NCBI RefSeq assembly: GCF_026013475.1
Contig: NZ_JAPDPH010000061.1
Location: 1 to 33,671 of the forward strand
Reading direction: 5' to 3'
DNA length: 33,671 nt
Source of the DNA: Micromonospora yasonensis
GTDB lineage: Bacteria; Actinomycetota; Actinomycetes; Mycobacteriales; Micromonosporaceae
In this document: positions 1-8,090 of the stretch, in pieces
Layout of the letters: each line of letters starts with the position of its first letter
Numbering within the stretch: the first letter of the stretch is position 1
Translations under genes and position numbers: made by a program
The notes under the pieces: model-generated
The model's database searches: none
What the model saw: only the letters and a program-made list of their open reading frames with translations
Told to the model about the DNA's origin: nothing

Positions 1-519
1 GGACGGCAGCACGTCCGGCTGCCACGTCTCCGGTCGCCAGAGCTCGGAGCGGAGGAACGCCTTCGGGCAGTGCGAGAAGATCTGCTCGATGGCCACCTCG
101 ATCGCCAGCACCGGGCGGTGCCCCTTGACCGTCATGTCGTCGAACCACGGCGCGTCCCGGATCAGCCGGGCCCGGCCGTTGATGCGCAGCGTGTCGGTGC
201 GCCCGGGGATCAGATAGACCAGCCCGACGTGCGGGTTGGCCAGGATGTTGCGGTAGCCGTCGGCCCGCCGGTTGCCGGGCCGCTCCGGGATGGCGATGGT
301 CGTCTCGTCCAGCACCAGGGTGAACCCGGGCGGGTCGCCCTTCGGCGAGACGTCGCAGCTGCCATCCGCGCCGGCGGTGGCGACCAGGCAGAACGGCGAG
401 GCGGCCAGCCACTCCCGGTCCCGCGCGTGCAGCACCCGGCGCTCCTTGTCGCGCGCCCGTTGATTCGGAACGCCGAGCAGTTCGCGCAGCTCCGCCTCGT
501 TGGTGATCTCCGTCGTCAC
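1..519 (-). CDS. FMN-dependent PPOX-type flavoprotein (MSMEG_1061-like), 3' end cut by window
   Basis: The reverse strand reads an uninterrupted 173-codon frame from a GTG at 519 that leaves the window before its stop. The product carries the split-barrel pyridoxamine-phosphate-oxidase pattern: 'FCLVATAGADGSCDVSPKGD' near residues 43-62, then 'IPERPGNRRADGYRNI' and 'VGLVYLIPGRTDTLRINGRA'. These are the FMN-binding strands typical of the MSMEG_1061 / DR2398 branch of the family. Such proteins bind FMN and probably reduce or oxidise small molecules; the substrate is unknown. The start is supported by a GGGGGAGGCGGAC stretch just upstream. Only C-terminal residues are missing. The gene is divergent from the DUF2231 gene across a 158-bp gap. 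Confidence 0.85.
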   Translation of the reverse strand, partial: MTTEITNEAELRELLGVPNQRARDKERRVLHARDREWLAASPFCLVATAGADGSCDVSPKGDPPGFTLVLDETTIAIPERPGNRRADGYRNILANPHVGLVYLIPGRTDTLRINGRARLIRDAPWFDDMTVKGHRPVLAIEVAIEQIFSHCPKAFLRSELWRPETWQPDVLPS

Positions 520-543
520 GTCCGCCTCCCCCGTCCGTTGAGC

Positions 544-584
544 ATGGCGGCGTTTCCGGCCCACGACCGGCCGCTTTCCGCCAT
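544..584. repeat. Imperfect inverted repeat in divergent promoter region
   Basis: ATGGCGG at 544-550 is mirrored by CCGCCAT at 578-584, and inside this CGGCC (557-561) pairs with GGCCG (569-573). The element lies between the divergent PPOX and DUF2231 genes, where an operator or a 5'-leader hairpin would be expected. No protein can be assigned to it. Confidence 0.4.
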
Positions 585-677
585 GGTCAGCCTAGGAGAG
601 TGCGTCGAGCGCGAGGTTTGCCCCCGGGGCCGCCGGGTACCGCGTCACTCGCAGCGCGCCCGGACGATGGAGGCCCG

Positions 678-1184
678 ATGGAGAGCCGACTGAAGGTGCT
701 CGGTCACCCCGTGCACCCGATGCTGGTGATGTTCCCGGTGGCGCTCCTGGTAACGGCCGTGATCTTCGATGTGATCGACACCGTGGGCGGGCCGGAGTTC
801 CTGGGCCAGGTCGCGTACTGGAACATCGCCGTCGGTCTGATCGGTGGCCTGCTGGCTGCGGCGGCCGGCACCGTCGACCTGCTCGCCCTGCCCGCCGGCA
901 CCCGGGCCAAGCGGGTCGGGCTCACCCATGCCGCCGCCAACCTGGCGGTGATCCTGCTCTTCGCCGCCGTCTGGGTGGTCCGGCTCAACGCCGCGTCCCG
1001 GGCCGCCGGCGGCGCTCTCGTCGCCATCGAGGTGGTCGCCGTGGCGCTTCTCGGCATCAGCGCCTGGCTGGGCGGCGAGCTGGTGGACCGGCTCGGCGTC
1101 GGGGTGGACCCGGAGCACGACCTGAACGCCCCGAGCTCGCTGCGACCCCCCTCGGCCCACCAGCGGATCGGAGATGTGCGATGA
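678..1184 (+). CDS. DUF2231 domain membrane protein
   Basis: A 168-residue membrane protein of the DUF2231 family. The family signature 'LGHPVHPMLVMFPVALL' is at the N-terminus, and four hydrophobic helices follow (about residues 14-35, 45-67, 80-100 and 108-128 by eye). The tail is polar. Molecular function is unknown; some relatives sit beside haem or redox proteins. The ATG at 678 was chosen over an upstream GTG/ATG frame because GGAGG lies 4-5 bases before it and the family's N-terminus begins here. Its TGA overlaps the ATG of the Hsp20 gene (ATGA at 1181-1184), so the two are translationally coupled. Confidence 0.88.
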   Translation: MESRLKVLGHPVHPMLVMFPVALLVTAVIFDVIDTVGGPEFLGQVAYWNIAVGLIGGLLAAAAGTVDLLALPAGTRAKRVGLTHAAANLAVILLFAAVWVVRLNAASRAAGGALVAIEVVAVALLGISAWLGGELVDRLGVGVDPEHDLNAPSSLRPPSAHQRIGDVR

Positions 1185-1723
1185 CGGAACAGAGCAGCGG
1201 ACGCGGCTGGCGGCGGCGCCAGCAGGGCTGGGACCCGATGGGTGAGCTCCAGTCGCTGCGCGCCGAGTTGAGCCGCCTGGTCGGTGGCCGGTCCGGCGCG
1301 CCCGACGTGGAGCTGACCGAGGTCGCCGACGGCTGGGAGGTGATCGTCCGGCTGCCCGGTGTCGCGCCGGAGGAGGTGGCGGTCGAACTGGACGACCGGG
1401 AGCTGTGCGTACGGGCCCGATCGGAGGCCGAGGTCAACGCCGACCACGGCATTCCCGGCGGCTTCGAGACGCGGGGCTTCGAGTACCGGGTGGACCTGCC
1501 GTCCCGGGTGGACCCGGACCGGATCGACGCGGTGATGGACCACGGCCTGCTCCGGGTGCGGCTGCCCCGGGCGGCGCGGCCCACGCCGCGCACCATCACC
1601 GTCGGCCGCACCGGCCCGCGCAGCACCGGCACCACCCGAGGTACGCCGGCCCTGGCCGACCCCGCTGCGGACCGGGAGCTGCACCACCCGGACACCACGG
1701 TCGACGAGATCGACCGGCCGTAG
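1181..1723 (+). CDS. Hsp20/alpha-crystallin family small heat-shock protein
   Basis: The 180-residue product contains an alpha-crystallin domain from about residue 42 to 140. It starts 'DVELTEVADGWEVIVRLPGV', continues with 'VAVELDDRELCVRARSE', and ends with the characteristic 'MDHGLLRVRLPR' strand. Small heat-shock proteins hold unfolding proteins in soluble oligomers without ATP. The C-terminal 40 residues are polar and appear disordered, and no clear I-x-I tail motif is visible. The ATG overlaps the stop of the DUF2231 gene, implying one transcript. The GT9 gene begins 7 bases after this stop, so it may share the transcript too. Confidence 0.9.
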   Translation: MTEQSSGRGWRRRQQGWDPMGELQSLRAELSRLVGGRSGAPDVELTEVADGWEVIVRLPGVAPEEVAVELDDRELCVRARSEAEVNADHGIPGGFETRGFEYRVDLPSRVDPDRIDAVMDHGLLRVRLPRAARPTPRTITVGRTGPRSTGTTRGTPALADPAADRELHHPDTTVDEIDRP

Positions 1724-1730
1724 GAGTCCG

Positions 1731-2891
1731 ATGGCCACGTCGTCCGACGACTCCAGCTCGGCGCGCCTGTCGCCGGGCCGCGACCTGGAGCCGTCGTCCG
1801 TGCTCGGTCCGGTGGGCGCGCGGGTACCCGACGCGGCGCGGATCGCCGTGCTGCGGGCCAACGCGCTCGGCGACTTCATCTTCGTCCTGCCGGCGCTGGA
1901 GGCGCTGCGGGCCGCGTACCCGGCGGCGGAGATCGTGCTGCTCGGCGCGCCGTGGCACGCGGCGTTCTGGCGCGACCGCCTCGGCCCGGTGGACTCGGTC
2001 CTGGTGGTGCCGCCGGCGCCCGGGATCCGCGACGCCGGGCCGGACGAGCGACCGGCCGACCTGGCCGACTTCCTGGCGGCGGCCCGCGAGGAGCGCTTCG
2101 ACCTGGCGTTGCAGCTGCACGGCGGCGGGGGCAACTCCAACCCGATCATCGCCGGCCTGGGCGCCCGGGTCACCGCAGGCCTGCGGGCCGAGGACGCGCC
2201 GCCGCTGGACCGCTGGATCCGGTACGTCTACTACCAGCACGAGGTGATCCGCTATTTGGAGGCGGTGGCCCTGGTCGGGGCGCCCGCCACCACGATCATC
2301 CCGGCCCTGCCCCTGACCGACGCCGACCGGGCCGAGGCCCGCGAGGTGCTGGGCGAGCCGACCCGGCCCCGGGTGGCGCTGCACCCGGGCGCGACCGACA
2401 CCCGGCGGCGTTGGCCGCCGGAGCGCTTCGCCGAGGTCGCCCGCGCCCTGGCCGGCGACGGGTACGAGGTGCTGGTCACCGGCACCCCGGCCGAGCAGGA
2501 GACGGTCGACGCGGTGGTGGCCGCGGCCGGCGTCCCGGTCCGCCCGGAGGTCGGCACGCTCAGCCTCGGCGGGCTGGCCGCCTGCTACGCCGGCTGCGCG
2601 CTGGTGGTCTCCAACGACACCGGGCCGCTGCACCTGGCCGGCGCGGTCGGCGCCCCGACCGTGGGCGTCTACTGGATCGGCAACCTGATCAACGGGGCGA
2701 CGCCGTTGCGCGTCCGGCACCGGCCGATCGCCTCCTGGACCACCCGCTGCCCGGTCTGCGGCATCGACTGCACCCCGGGGATCTACCCGCACCGCCCCGG
2801 CGACGGTGACTGCCCGCACCGGGTCTCGTTCGTCGCCGACGTACCGGTGATCGAGGTGGTGGAGGCGGCCCGCGAACTGCTGGCGGGATAA
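1731..2891 (+). CDS. Glycosyltransferase family 9 (heptosyltransferase-like)
   Basis: A 386-residue GT-B-fold protein of family GT9 (ADP-heptose:LPS heptosyltransferase family). The N-terminal half has 'IAVLRANALGDFIFVLPALE', the usual first Rossmann strand. The C-terminal half has 'VALHPGATDTRRRWPPERFA' and the donor-binding signature 'SNDTGPLHLAGAVGAPTVGV'. A short Cys-containing stretch follows ('CPVCGIDCTPG'), then a C-terminal helix. In Gram-negatives these enzymes add heptose to lipid A core. In actinobacteria, which lack LPS, GT9 genes act on cell-wall glycans or glycolipids. A heptose donor fits because an HldE gene lies 0.9 kb away, though on the other strand. Acceptor unknown. Confidence 0.88.
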   Translation: MATSSDDSSSARLSPGRDLEPSSVLGPVGARVPDAARIAVLRANALGDFIFVLPALEALRAAYPAAEIVLLGAPWHAAFWRDRLGPVDSVLVVPPAPGIRDAGPDERPADLADFLAAAREERFDLALQLHGGGGNSNPIIAGLGARVTAGLRAEDAPPLDRWIRYVYYQHEVIRYLEAVALVGAPATTIIPALPLTDADRAEAREVLGEPTRPRVALHPGATDTRRRWPPERFAEVARALAGDGYEVLVTGTPAEQETVDAVVAAAGVPVRPEVGTLSLGGLAACYAGCALVVSNDTGPLHLAGAVGAPTVGVYWIGNLINGATPLRVRHRPIASWTTRCPVCGIDCTPGIYPHRPGDGDCPHRVSFVADVPVIEVVEAARELLAG

Positions 2892-2940
2892 GGAGGGGCC
2901 CCTTGTTAACAGACGTCTGTTAACAAGGGGCCCCTCCTTA
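2889..2940. terminator. Perfect 52-bp palindrome, bidirectional terminator between convergent genes
   Basis: Bases 2889-2940 form a perfect palindrome with 26-bp arms centred at 2914/2915. The left arm begins TAAGGAGGGGCCCCTTGTTA. It starts with the TAA of the GT9 gene and ends with the complement of the TAA of the GT2 gene, so the element spans precisely from stop to stop. A transcript from either side would fold into a very stable hairpin. A degenerate copy lies at 17721-17768, so this is probably a dispersed genomic repeat used as a terminator. Confidence 0.85.
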
Positions 2941-3801
2941 CACGCGGTCGGCGACGACGACCTCCCAGGCCTCCACGTCCCGCTCGGTCACGGTGGTCGG
3001 CGACTCCAGGTGGTACGCCCCGCTGGGCAGCACCCCCGCGCCGCCGTGCCGCTCCAGCACCGCGATCTGCGCGGCGACATCCTCGCCCTGGTGCTTCTCG
3101 TGCACCCGGCGCCAGAACTCGAAGCCGCCCGAGTCGAGCAGCTTGGCCCGGTCGTAGAGCACGCACCCGCCGATCCAGGAGACCTTGTACGCCCGCCAGG
3201 CCCCCGCCGGCAGGCGTAGCTTCTCGGTCACGTGCAGCAGGTTCGCCGCCGGGTGGATGGCCGCCCGCTCCCACTCCGGCGTGCCGGGGCGGACCCGCTC
3301 CGGGACCGGCCGGCCCTGCCACTCCTCGTAGTGCGCGTGGGATTCCGGCCGGACGTCGTCGGCGTACGACAGGCCGTGCACGGCGTTGCCGACGAACCCG
3401 CAGCCCAGCTCCCGGATCGCGGTGACCAGCCGGGACAGGGCACCCGGCTCCAGCCAGACGTCGTCGTCGAGGCAGAGCACGTACCGGGCCGCCGAGTGGC
3501 CGAGCAGGTAGGCCCGGTGCTCGGCCAGGCCGCGCCGGGGCAGCCGGCGGGTGAGCAGCACCGGGTGACCCCGGTGGCGCAACGCGCGGACCATGGTGGC
3601 CGCCGCGGGGTGCACGTACGCCGGTCCGTCGTCGGACTGGTCGCTCACCGCCACGCCGAAGTCCGGTACGCCCTCCTGCGCGGCCAGCCCGGAGAGGGTG
3701 ACCGCCAGCTCGGCCGGCCGGTTGCGGGTGGGGATCAGCACGTCGAGCTGCCGGTGCCGGCGGAACCGCTCGGGCGTGCCCAGGTCGAGCGGTCGGTTCA
3801 C
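2938..3801 (-). CDS. Glycosyltransferase family 2
   Basis: A 287-residue GT-A glycosyltransferase. The N-terminal 'LDVLIPTRNRPAELAVTLSG' is the nucleotide-sugar-binding start of family GT2. 'LCLDDDVWLEPG' (DDD at about 112-114) is the DxD-type metal site. 'WIGGCVLYDRA' with a following 'E..QGED' stretch fits the acceptor/catalytic region. It is a soluble protein with no transmembrane helix. The start ATG at 3801 overlaps the stop of the upstream hldE-like gene by 4 bases (3798-3801), so the two are translationally coupled. Together with the GT9 gene this suggests stepwise assembly of a heptose-containing glycan. Sugar specificity cannot be read from sequence. Confidence 0.88.
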   Translation of the reverse strand: MNRPLDLGTPERFRRHRQLDVLIPTRNRPAELAVTLSGLAAQEGVPDFGVAVSDQSDDGPAYVHPAAATMVRALRHRGHPVLLTRRLPRRGLAEHRAYLLGHSAARYVLCLDDDVWLEPGALSRLVTAIRELGCGFVGNAVHGLSYADDVRPESHAHYEEWQGRPVPERVRPGTPEWERAAIHPAANLLHVTEKLRLPAGAWRAYKVSWIGGCVLYDRAKLLDSGGFEFWRRVHEKHQGEDVAAQIAVLERHGGAGVLPSGAYHLESPTTVTERDVEAWEVVVADRV

Positions 3802-5651
3802 GCCGGCCTGCCCGTACCCTCACCGACGGTCGGGTTGGCCGACTGTGCCCGGATCCGGTCGATGATCGCCGAGGTGGACCGGTCCGGCACGTACCCGAGG
3901 GTGCGGACCTGCCCGCCGAGCCGGCGGACCAGCGGCGCCTCCGGCACCATCTCGGGCGGGTAGTCGCCGCCCTTGACGTAGACGTCCGGGCGGACCGCCT
4001 CGATCAGCTTCGCCGGGGAGTCCTCCTCGAAGACCACCACGTGGTCGACGCACTCCAGCGCGGCGAGCAGGGCGGCCCGGTCCTCGACCGGGTTGACCGG
4101 CCGGTCCGGTCCCTTGAGTCGGCGTACGCTGCCGTCGGAGTTGACCGCCACGACCAGCAGGTCGCCGAGCGCGCGGGCCTGGGTCAGGTAGCGGACGTGC
4201 CCCGGGTGCAGCACGTCGAAGCAGCCGTTGGTGAAGACGATCGAGCGGCCGGCCCGCCGGTGCTCCGCCGCGATCGCGGTCAGCTCCTCGGCGCCCACCA
4301 GGGTCGGGTGGTCGGCCTCCTCCGCTCCGGTGCCGAGCGCGCCGAGCAGGTCCTCCCGCCGGCACACGCAGGTGCCGGTGTCGGAGACGGTGATGGTGGC
4401 GGCGAGCTGCGCGAGCTGGGCCGCGGTCGGCAGGCTCGCCTCCGCCGCCAGCGCGAGGGTCATCGCCGCCAGGTACGCGTCCCCGGCGCCCACCGCGTGA
4501 CTGGCCGGGACGGGTGTGCTGTGGCTCCGCCGGGGCTCGCCGTCGGCTCCGCCGACCACCGCCCCCTCGGTGTCCAGGGTCACCGCCACCACGTCCGCGC
4601 CGGTGTGCGCGCGCAGTTCGGCCAGGCGCGCCTCGGCCAGCACCGCCCGGTCCACGCCCTCGCCGGCCGAGGTGCTCACGGTCACGCCGGTGCCGGTCAC
4701 GCTGAGCCCGTCCCCGGTGAGCGCGACCCGCTCCTCGCCGGGGGTCGGCTCGCCCGTCGGTCCCGCCCCGGCGGCGTGGCGGTCGGCCGACGGCGCGCCG
4801 GAGGTGGGGTGCGGGCTGCCCGCGACCCGTTCGCCGGCCCCGCCGGGTGCCGCCCCGACGACCAGCTCGGACGGTCCGTCGCCGGCGTCGGCCGGGTGGT
4901 CCAGATGCAGGTCACCGGCGGTGGCGCCGGGTCCGGCGGTACGGCTCGCACCGTTGAAGCCGGCCGCCGCGCGGGCCAGCAGCCGGGTCGCCTCGGCGAA
5001 ACTCGGGGTCACCACGGTCGGGTTCAGGCCACGCCAGTCGGCGAGGTCGTGCGCGTCGAGGGCCACCGTGGCGTAGCGGTCCCGGTTGGCGACCAGCCAG
5101 GCGCGGACCGCCCGGGGCAGCGCGCCCAGACCGTAGTCGCAGACGACCAGGGTGAGCGGCTGCCCGTGCGCCCCGGCGCGCAGCTCCTCGGTGGCGCAGT
5201 GCAGCGCGGTCAGCAGGCGGGCCACCCCGTCGTCGTCGAGTGCGTCGTCCGGGTCGCCGGAGTCCTCCCGGAGCAGGATCTGGTTACCGGCGAGCATCCG
5301 CCGCTTCACCGGCGTCGGCCGGCCGGGCTGGTTCACCGTACGGTCCCAGACGGCCGCCCGGTCCAGGCAGTCGTGCAGTTCGTCGCCGGCCACGTCGGCG
5401 CCGACCGGGGCCACCAGCGCGGCCCGGCCGCCCAGGGCGGCGATGTTCACCGCCGTGTTCGCCGCGCCGCCGGCCGCGGAGATGCGGCGGCGCAGGGTGA
5501 GCACGGGTGCGGGGGCCTCCCGGCAGAGCCGCTCGGACTCCGCGAACCGCCACTCGTCCAGCATGGCGTCGCCGACGACCAGCACGGGACGCCCCTGCCA
5601 GCTCCCGACGACGGTGGCCAGCCGGCGATCTTCCGCTGCTGCTCCTGCCAT
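3798..5651 (-). CDS. hldE: Bifunctional heptose-7-phosphate kinase / heptose-1-phosphate adenylyltransferase (HldE type)
   Basis: A 617-residue two-domain enzyme. Residues about 20-440 are a PfkB/ribokinase domain: 'VLVVGDAMLDEW', 'GGAANTAVNIAALGG', and the catalytic anion-hole motif 'VGAGDAY' with Asp near 391. Residues about 465-600 are a cytidylyltransferase-like domain with 'TNGCFDVLHPGHVRYL' (HxGH) and 'VKGGDY'. HldE phosphorylates D-glycero-D-manno-heptose 7-phosphate at C1 and then activates heptose 1-phosphate with a nucleotide. It is about 130-140 residues longer than E. coli HldE, mostly owing to a Gly/Ala/Pro-rich insertion at about 231-333 inside the kinase domain. Start chosen at 'MAGAAAEDRR' because longer frames add unrelated residues. 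Its stop overlaps the GT2 start. Donor nucleotide (ADP or another) is inferred, not seen. Confidence 0.9.
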   Translation of the reverse strand: MAGAAAEDRRLATVVGSWQGRPVLVVGDAMLDEWRFAESERLCREAPAPVLTLRRRISAAGGAANTAVNIAALGGRAALVAPVGADVAGDELHDCLDRAAVWDRTVNQPGRPTPVKRRMLAGNQILLREDSGDPDDALDDDGVARLLTALHCATEELRAGAHGQPLTLVVCDYGLGALPRAVRAWLVANRDRYATVALDAHDLADWRGLNPTVVTPSFAEATRLLARAAAGFNGASRTAGPGATAGDLHLDHPADAGDGPSELVVGAAPGGAGERVAGSPHPTSGAPSADRHAAGAGPTGEPTPGEERVALTGDGLSVTGTGVTVSTSAGEGVDRAVLAEARLAELRAHTGADVVAVTLDTEGAVVGGADGEPRRSHSTPVPASHAVGAGDAYLAAMTLALAAEASLPTAAQLAQLAATITVSDTGTCVCRREDLLGALGTGAEEADHPTLVGAEELTAIAAEHRRAGRSIVFTNGCFDVLHPGHVRYLTQARALGDLLVVAVNSDGSVRRLKGPDRPVNPVEDRAALLAALECVDHVVVFEEDSPAKLIEAVRPDVYVKGGDYPPEMVPEAPLVRRLGGQVRTLGYVPDRSTSAIIDRIRAQSANPTVGEGTGRPA

Positions 5652-5778
5652 GTCTTCCGGGTCCCCCGAGAGGCATGGGCCAAACCTGGCCTGCTGAGGA
5701 CCAGGCCACCCACGGGGTCCGGTTTCGGCCGGTCGGCCCCGGGAACGGGATCGGGTGACCCCGGAGAGGAGAAAGAGC

Positions 5779-6336
5779 ATGGCAGCGACACTGCAGGGCA
5801 CGCGGATCGCCTTCCTGGCCGCCGACGGCGTCGAGGAGGTCGAGTACACCAAGCCCCGCGAGGCGGTGGAGAAAGCCGGTGCCCGGGTCGAGCTGGTCTC
5901 GGTGCGGCCCGGTTCGATCCAGTCCTTCAACCACCTGGACCAGAGCAAGCAGTACCCGGTCGACGTGACGACCAAGGAGGCGGACGCCGGGGCGTACGAC
6001 GCGCTGGTGCTGCCCGGCGGCGTGGCCAACCCGGACTTCCTGCGGACGGACCCGGAGGCGGTCCGGTTCGTGAAGTCGTTCTTCGACGCCGGCAAGCCGG
6101 TCGGGGTGATCTGCCACGGCCCGTGGACGCTGGTCGAGGCGGACGTGGTGCGGGGCCGCCGGATCACCTCGTGGCCGAGCCTGCGTACCGACCTCACCAA
6201 CGCCGGGGCGACCTGGGTCGACGAGCAGGTGGTGACCGACAACGGCCTGGTCAGCAGCCGCAAGCCGGGCGACCTGCCGGCCTTCTGCGCCAAGATCGTC
6301 GAGGAGTTCGCCGAGGGGAAGCACTCCGCACGCTGA
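5779..6336 (+). CDS. DJ-1/PfpI family type 1 glutamine amidotransferase-like protein
   Basis: A 185-residue single-domain protein of the DJ-1/PfpI superfamily, YhbO/PfpI branch. It has the nucleophile elbow 'VICHGPW' with Cys112-His113 and an upstream 'DGVEEVEY' carrying the conserved acidic residue that pairs with the Cys. 'ALVLPGGVANPDFLR' is the usual strand-loop before the elbow. Relatives are stress proteins reported as proteases, glyoxalases or deglycases; which activity applies here is open. The ATG at 5779 follows GGAGAGGAG by 8 bases and is preferred to an upstream in-frame codon at 5755. Divergent from hldE, with 127 bp between. Confidence 0.9.
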   Translation: MAATLQGTRIAFLAADGVEEVEYTKPREAVEKAGARVELVSVRPGSIQSFNHLDQSKQYPVDVTTKEADAGAYDALVLPGGVANPDFLRTDPEAVRFVKSFFDAGKPVGVICHGPWTLVEADVVRGRRITSWPSLRTDLTNAGATWVDEQVVTDNGLVSSRKPGDLPAFCAKIVEEFAEGKHSAR

Positions 6337-6398
6337 GTTCCCCGGACGTTCCTTCCCCGCCGGGGGCATGATCCGCTCCCGGTGGGAAAGGAAGCGGA

Positions 6399-8075
6399 AT
6401 GACTGCCCAGGCCCACGGTCGTCCCGTGCTGCACGCCCGCCAGATCCGCCTGCTGATGTTCGGTCTGATGACCGGGATGCTGCTGGCGGCACTCGACCAG
6501 ACCATCGTCGGTACCGCGCTGCCCACCATCGTCGGCCAGTTGGGCGGGATCAACCACTACTCGTGGGTGGTCACCGCGTACCTGCTCGCCTCGACCGCCT
6601 CCACCCCGCTCTACGGCAAGATGGCCGACCTGTACGGACGTCGTCCGGTCTTCCTGTTCTCAATCGGCACGTTCCTGCTCGGCTCACTGCTGGCCGGGCT
6701 GTCCCAGAACATGAGCCAGTTGATCGTGACCCGGGGGGTGCAGGGCCTGGGCGCGGGTGGCCTGATGACGCTGGCGTTCACCATCATCTCGGACGTGGTC
6801 ACGCCCCGGGAGCGCGGTCGCTACCAGGGGCTCTTCGGCGCGGTCTTCGGATTGTCCTCGGTCGCGGGTCCGCTGGTCGGCGGGTACTTCGCGGAGACGA
6901 ACTGGCGTTGGATCTTCTACATCAACGTGCCGCTGGCCATCCTCGCCATCCTGGTCTGCTACCACGTCATGCGGCTCATCCCGTTCGAGCGGCGGGAGCA
7001 CGCCATCGACTGGCTCGGCGCGGGGCTGCTGGTCGCCGGGGTGAGCTCCCTGCTGCTGGCGCTGAGCTGGGGCGGCACCCAGTACGCCTGGACCTCCGGC
7101 GTGATCATCGGGCTGTTCGTGGCCGGCGCGGTGCTCGGCGTGCTCTTCATCGTCCAGGAGGCCCGGGTGCCGGAGCCAATCCTGCCGCTGCGGCTGTTCC
7201 GCAACGGAACCTTCTCGCTGGCCAACCTGGCCGGGTTCGTGCTCGGCCTGGTGATGTTCGGGTCGATCATCTACATCCCGCTCTACCTCCAGATCGTCAA
7301 GGGCGCCTCGCCGACCCGCAGCGGTCTGCTCATGCTGCCGATGATGGCCGGCGTCATCGTCACCTCGATCCTCACCGGTCGCGCGATGAGCCGGATCGGC
7401 CGATACAAGTGGTTCCCGGTGGCCGGGTCGGCGGTGCTGGTCGCCGGCATGCTGCTCTTCCGGCAGCTCCAGGTGGCCACGTCCCTCTGGGCGGCGTTCG
7501 GCTACATGGTGGTGATCGGCGTCGGGCTGGGCCTGTGCATGCAGTCGCTGATCCTGGCCGTGCAGAACGCGGTGCACCCGCGGGACCTGGGGGCCGGCAC
7601 CTCGTCGGCGACGTTCTTCCGGTCGCTGGGCGGCTCGTTCGGGGTGGCGATCCTCGGCGCGGTGCTCTCCTCCCAGCTCGCCGGCCAGCTCGCCGACCGG
7701 CTGCCGCCCGCGATCGCGCAGCTCCCGCCGCAGCAGCGCGCGGTGGTGGCGGCCCACGGCGGCGCGCACATCTCGATCAACGAACCGAAGACCATCCTCG
7801 CCCTGCCCGGCCCGGTGCGCGCCGCGATCCAGGCCGCGTTTGTCGAGTCGCTGCACCTGGTCTTCCTGACCACCGGGCTGATCGCCATCCTCGCCGTGCT
7901 GGTCACCCTGGCAATGCCCAACCGCGAGCTGCGCGGCGCCGGCCCGCAGGGCGCCACCGGCGGCGCCGACCCGCTCGGCGGGAAGGCACCCGCCCCCGGT
8001 GGCAAGCCGCTCACCAAGGAGTCCAAGGAGGAGGCCGCCGCCGACATGGAGGCCAAGTCCCAGACCATGCTGTGA
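6399..8075 (+). CDS. MFS multidrug efflux transporter, DHA2 (EmrB/QacA) family
   Basis: A 558-residue major-facilitator protein with about 14 hydrophobic segments, the number expected for the drug:H+ antiporter-2 subfamily. Visible motifs are 'LDQTIVGTALPTIVGQLGG' in helix 1, motif A 'GKMADLYGRRPVFL' between helices 2 and 3, and 'RGVQGLGAGGLM' in helix 4. An extended loop lies between the last two helices (about 430-475). The C-terminus is a cytoplasmic Lys/Glu-rich tail. It likely exports amphiphilic drugs or metabolites by proton antiport; the substrate is unknown. It is followed 15 bp later by the convergent LysR gene, which is not an obvious regulator of it by position. Confidence 0.92.
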   Translation: MTAQAHGRPVLHARQIRLLMFGLMTGMLLAALDQTIVGTALPTIVGQLGGINHYSWVVTAYLLASTASTPLYGKMADLYGRRPVFLFSIGTFLLGSLLAGLSQNMSQLIVTRGVQGLGAGGLMTLAFTIISDVVTPRERGRYQGLFGAVFGLSSVAGPLVGGYFAETNWRWIFYINVPLAILAILVCYHVMRLIPFERREHAIDWLGAGLLVAGVSSLLLALSWGGTQYAWTSGVIIGLFVAGAVLGVLFIVQEARVPEPILPLRLFRNGTFSLANLAGFVLGLVMFGSIIYIPLYLQIVKGASPTRSGLLMLPMMAGVIVTSILTGRAMSRIGRYKWFPVAGSAVLVAGMLLFRQLQVATSLWAAFGYMVVIGVGLGLCMQSLILAVQNAVHPRDLGAGTSSATFFRSLGGSFGVAILGAVLSSQLAGQLADRLPPAIAQLPPQQRAVVAAHGGAHISINEPKTILALPGPVRAAIQAAFVESLHLVFLTTGLIAILAVLVTLAMPNRELRGAGPQGATGGADPLGGKAPAPGGKPLTKESKEEAAADMEAKSQTML

Positions 8076-8090
8076 CCGGGCGGCCGCGGG

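Noticed and set aside
4041..6371. A 776-codon forward frame across the hldE region
   Set aside because: It is antisense to hldE with its conserved motifs and in another frame through the PfpI gene; composition is Gly/Arg/Val-rich shadow sequence.
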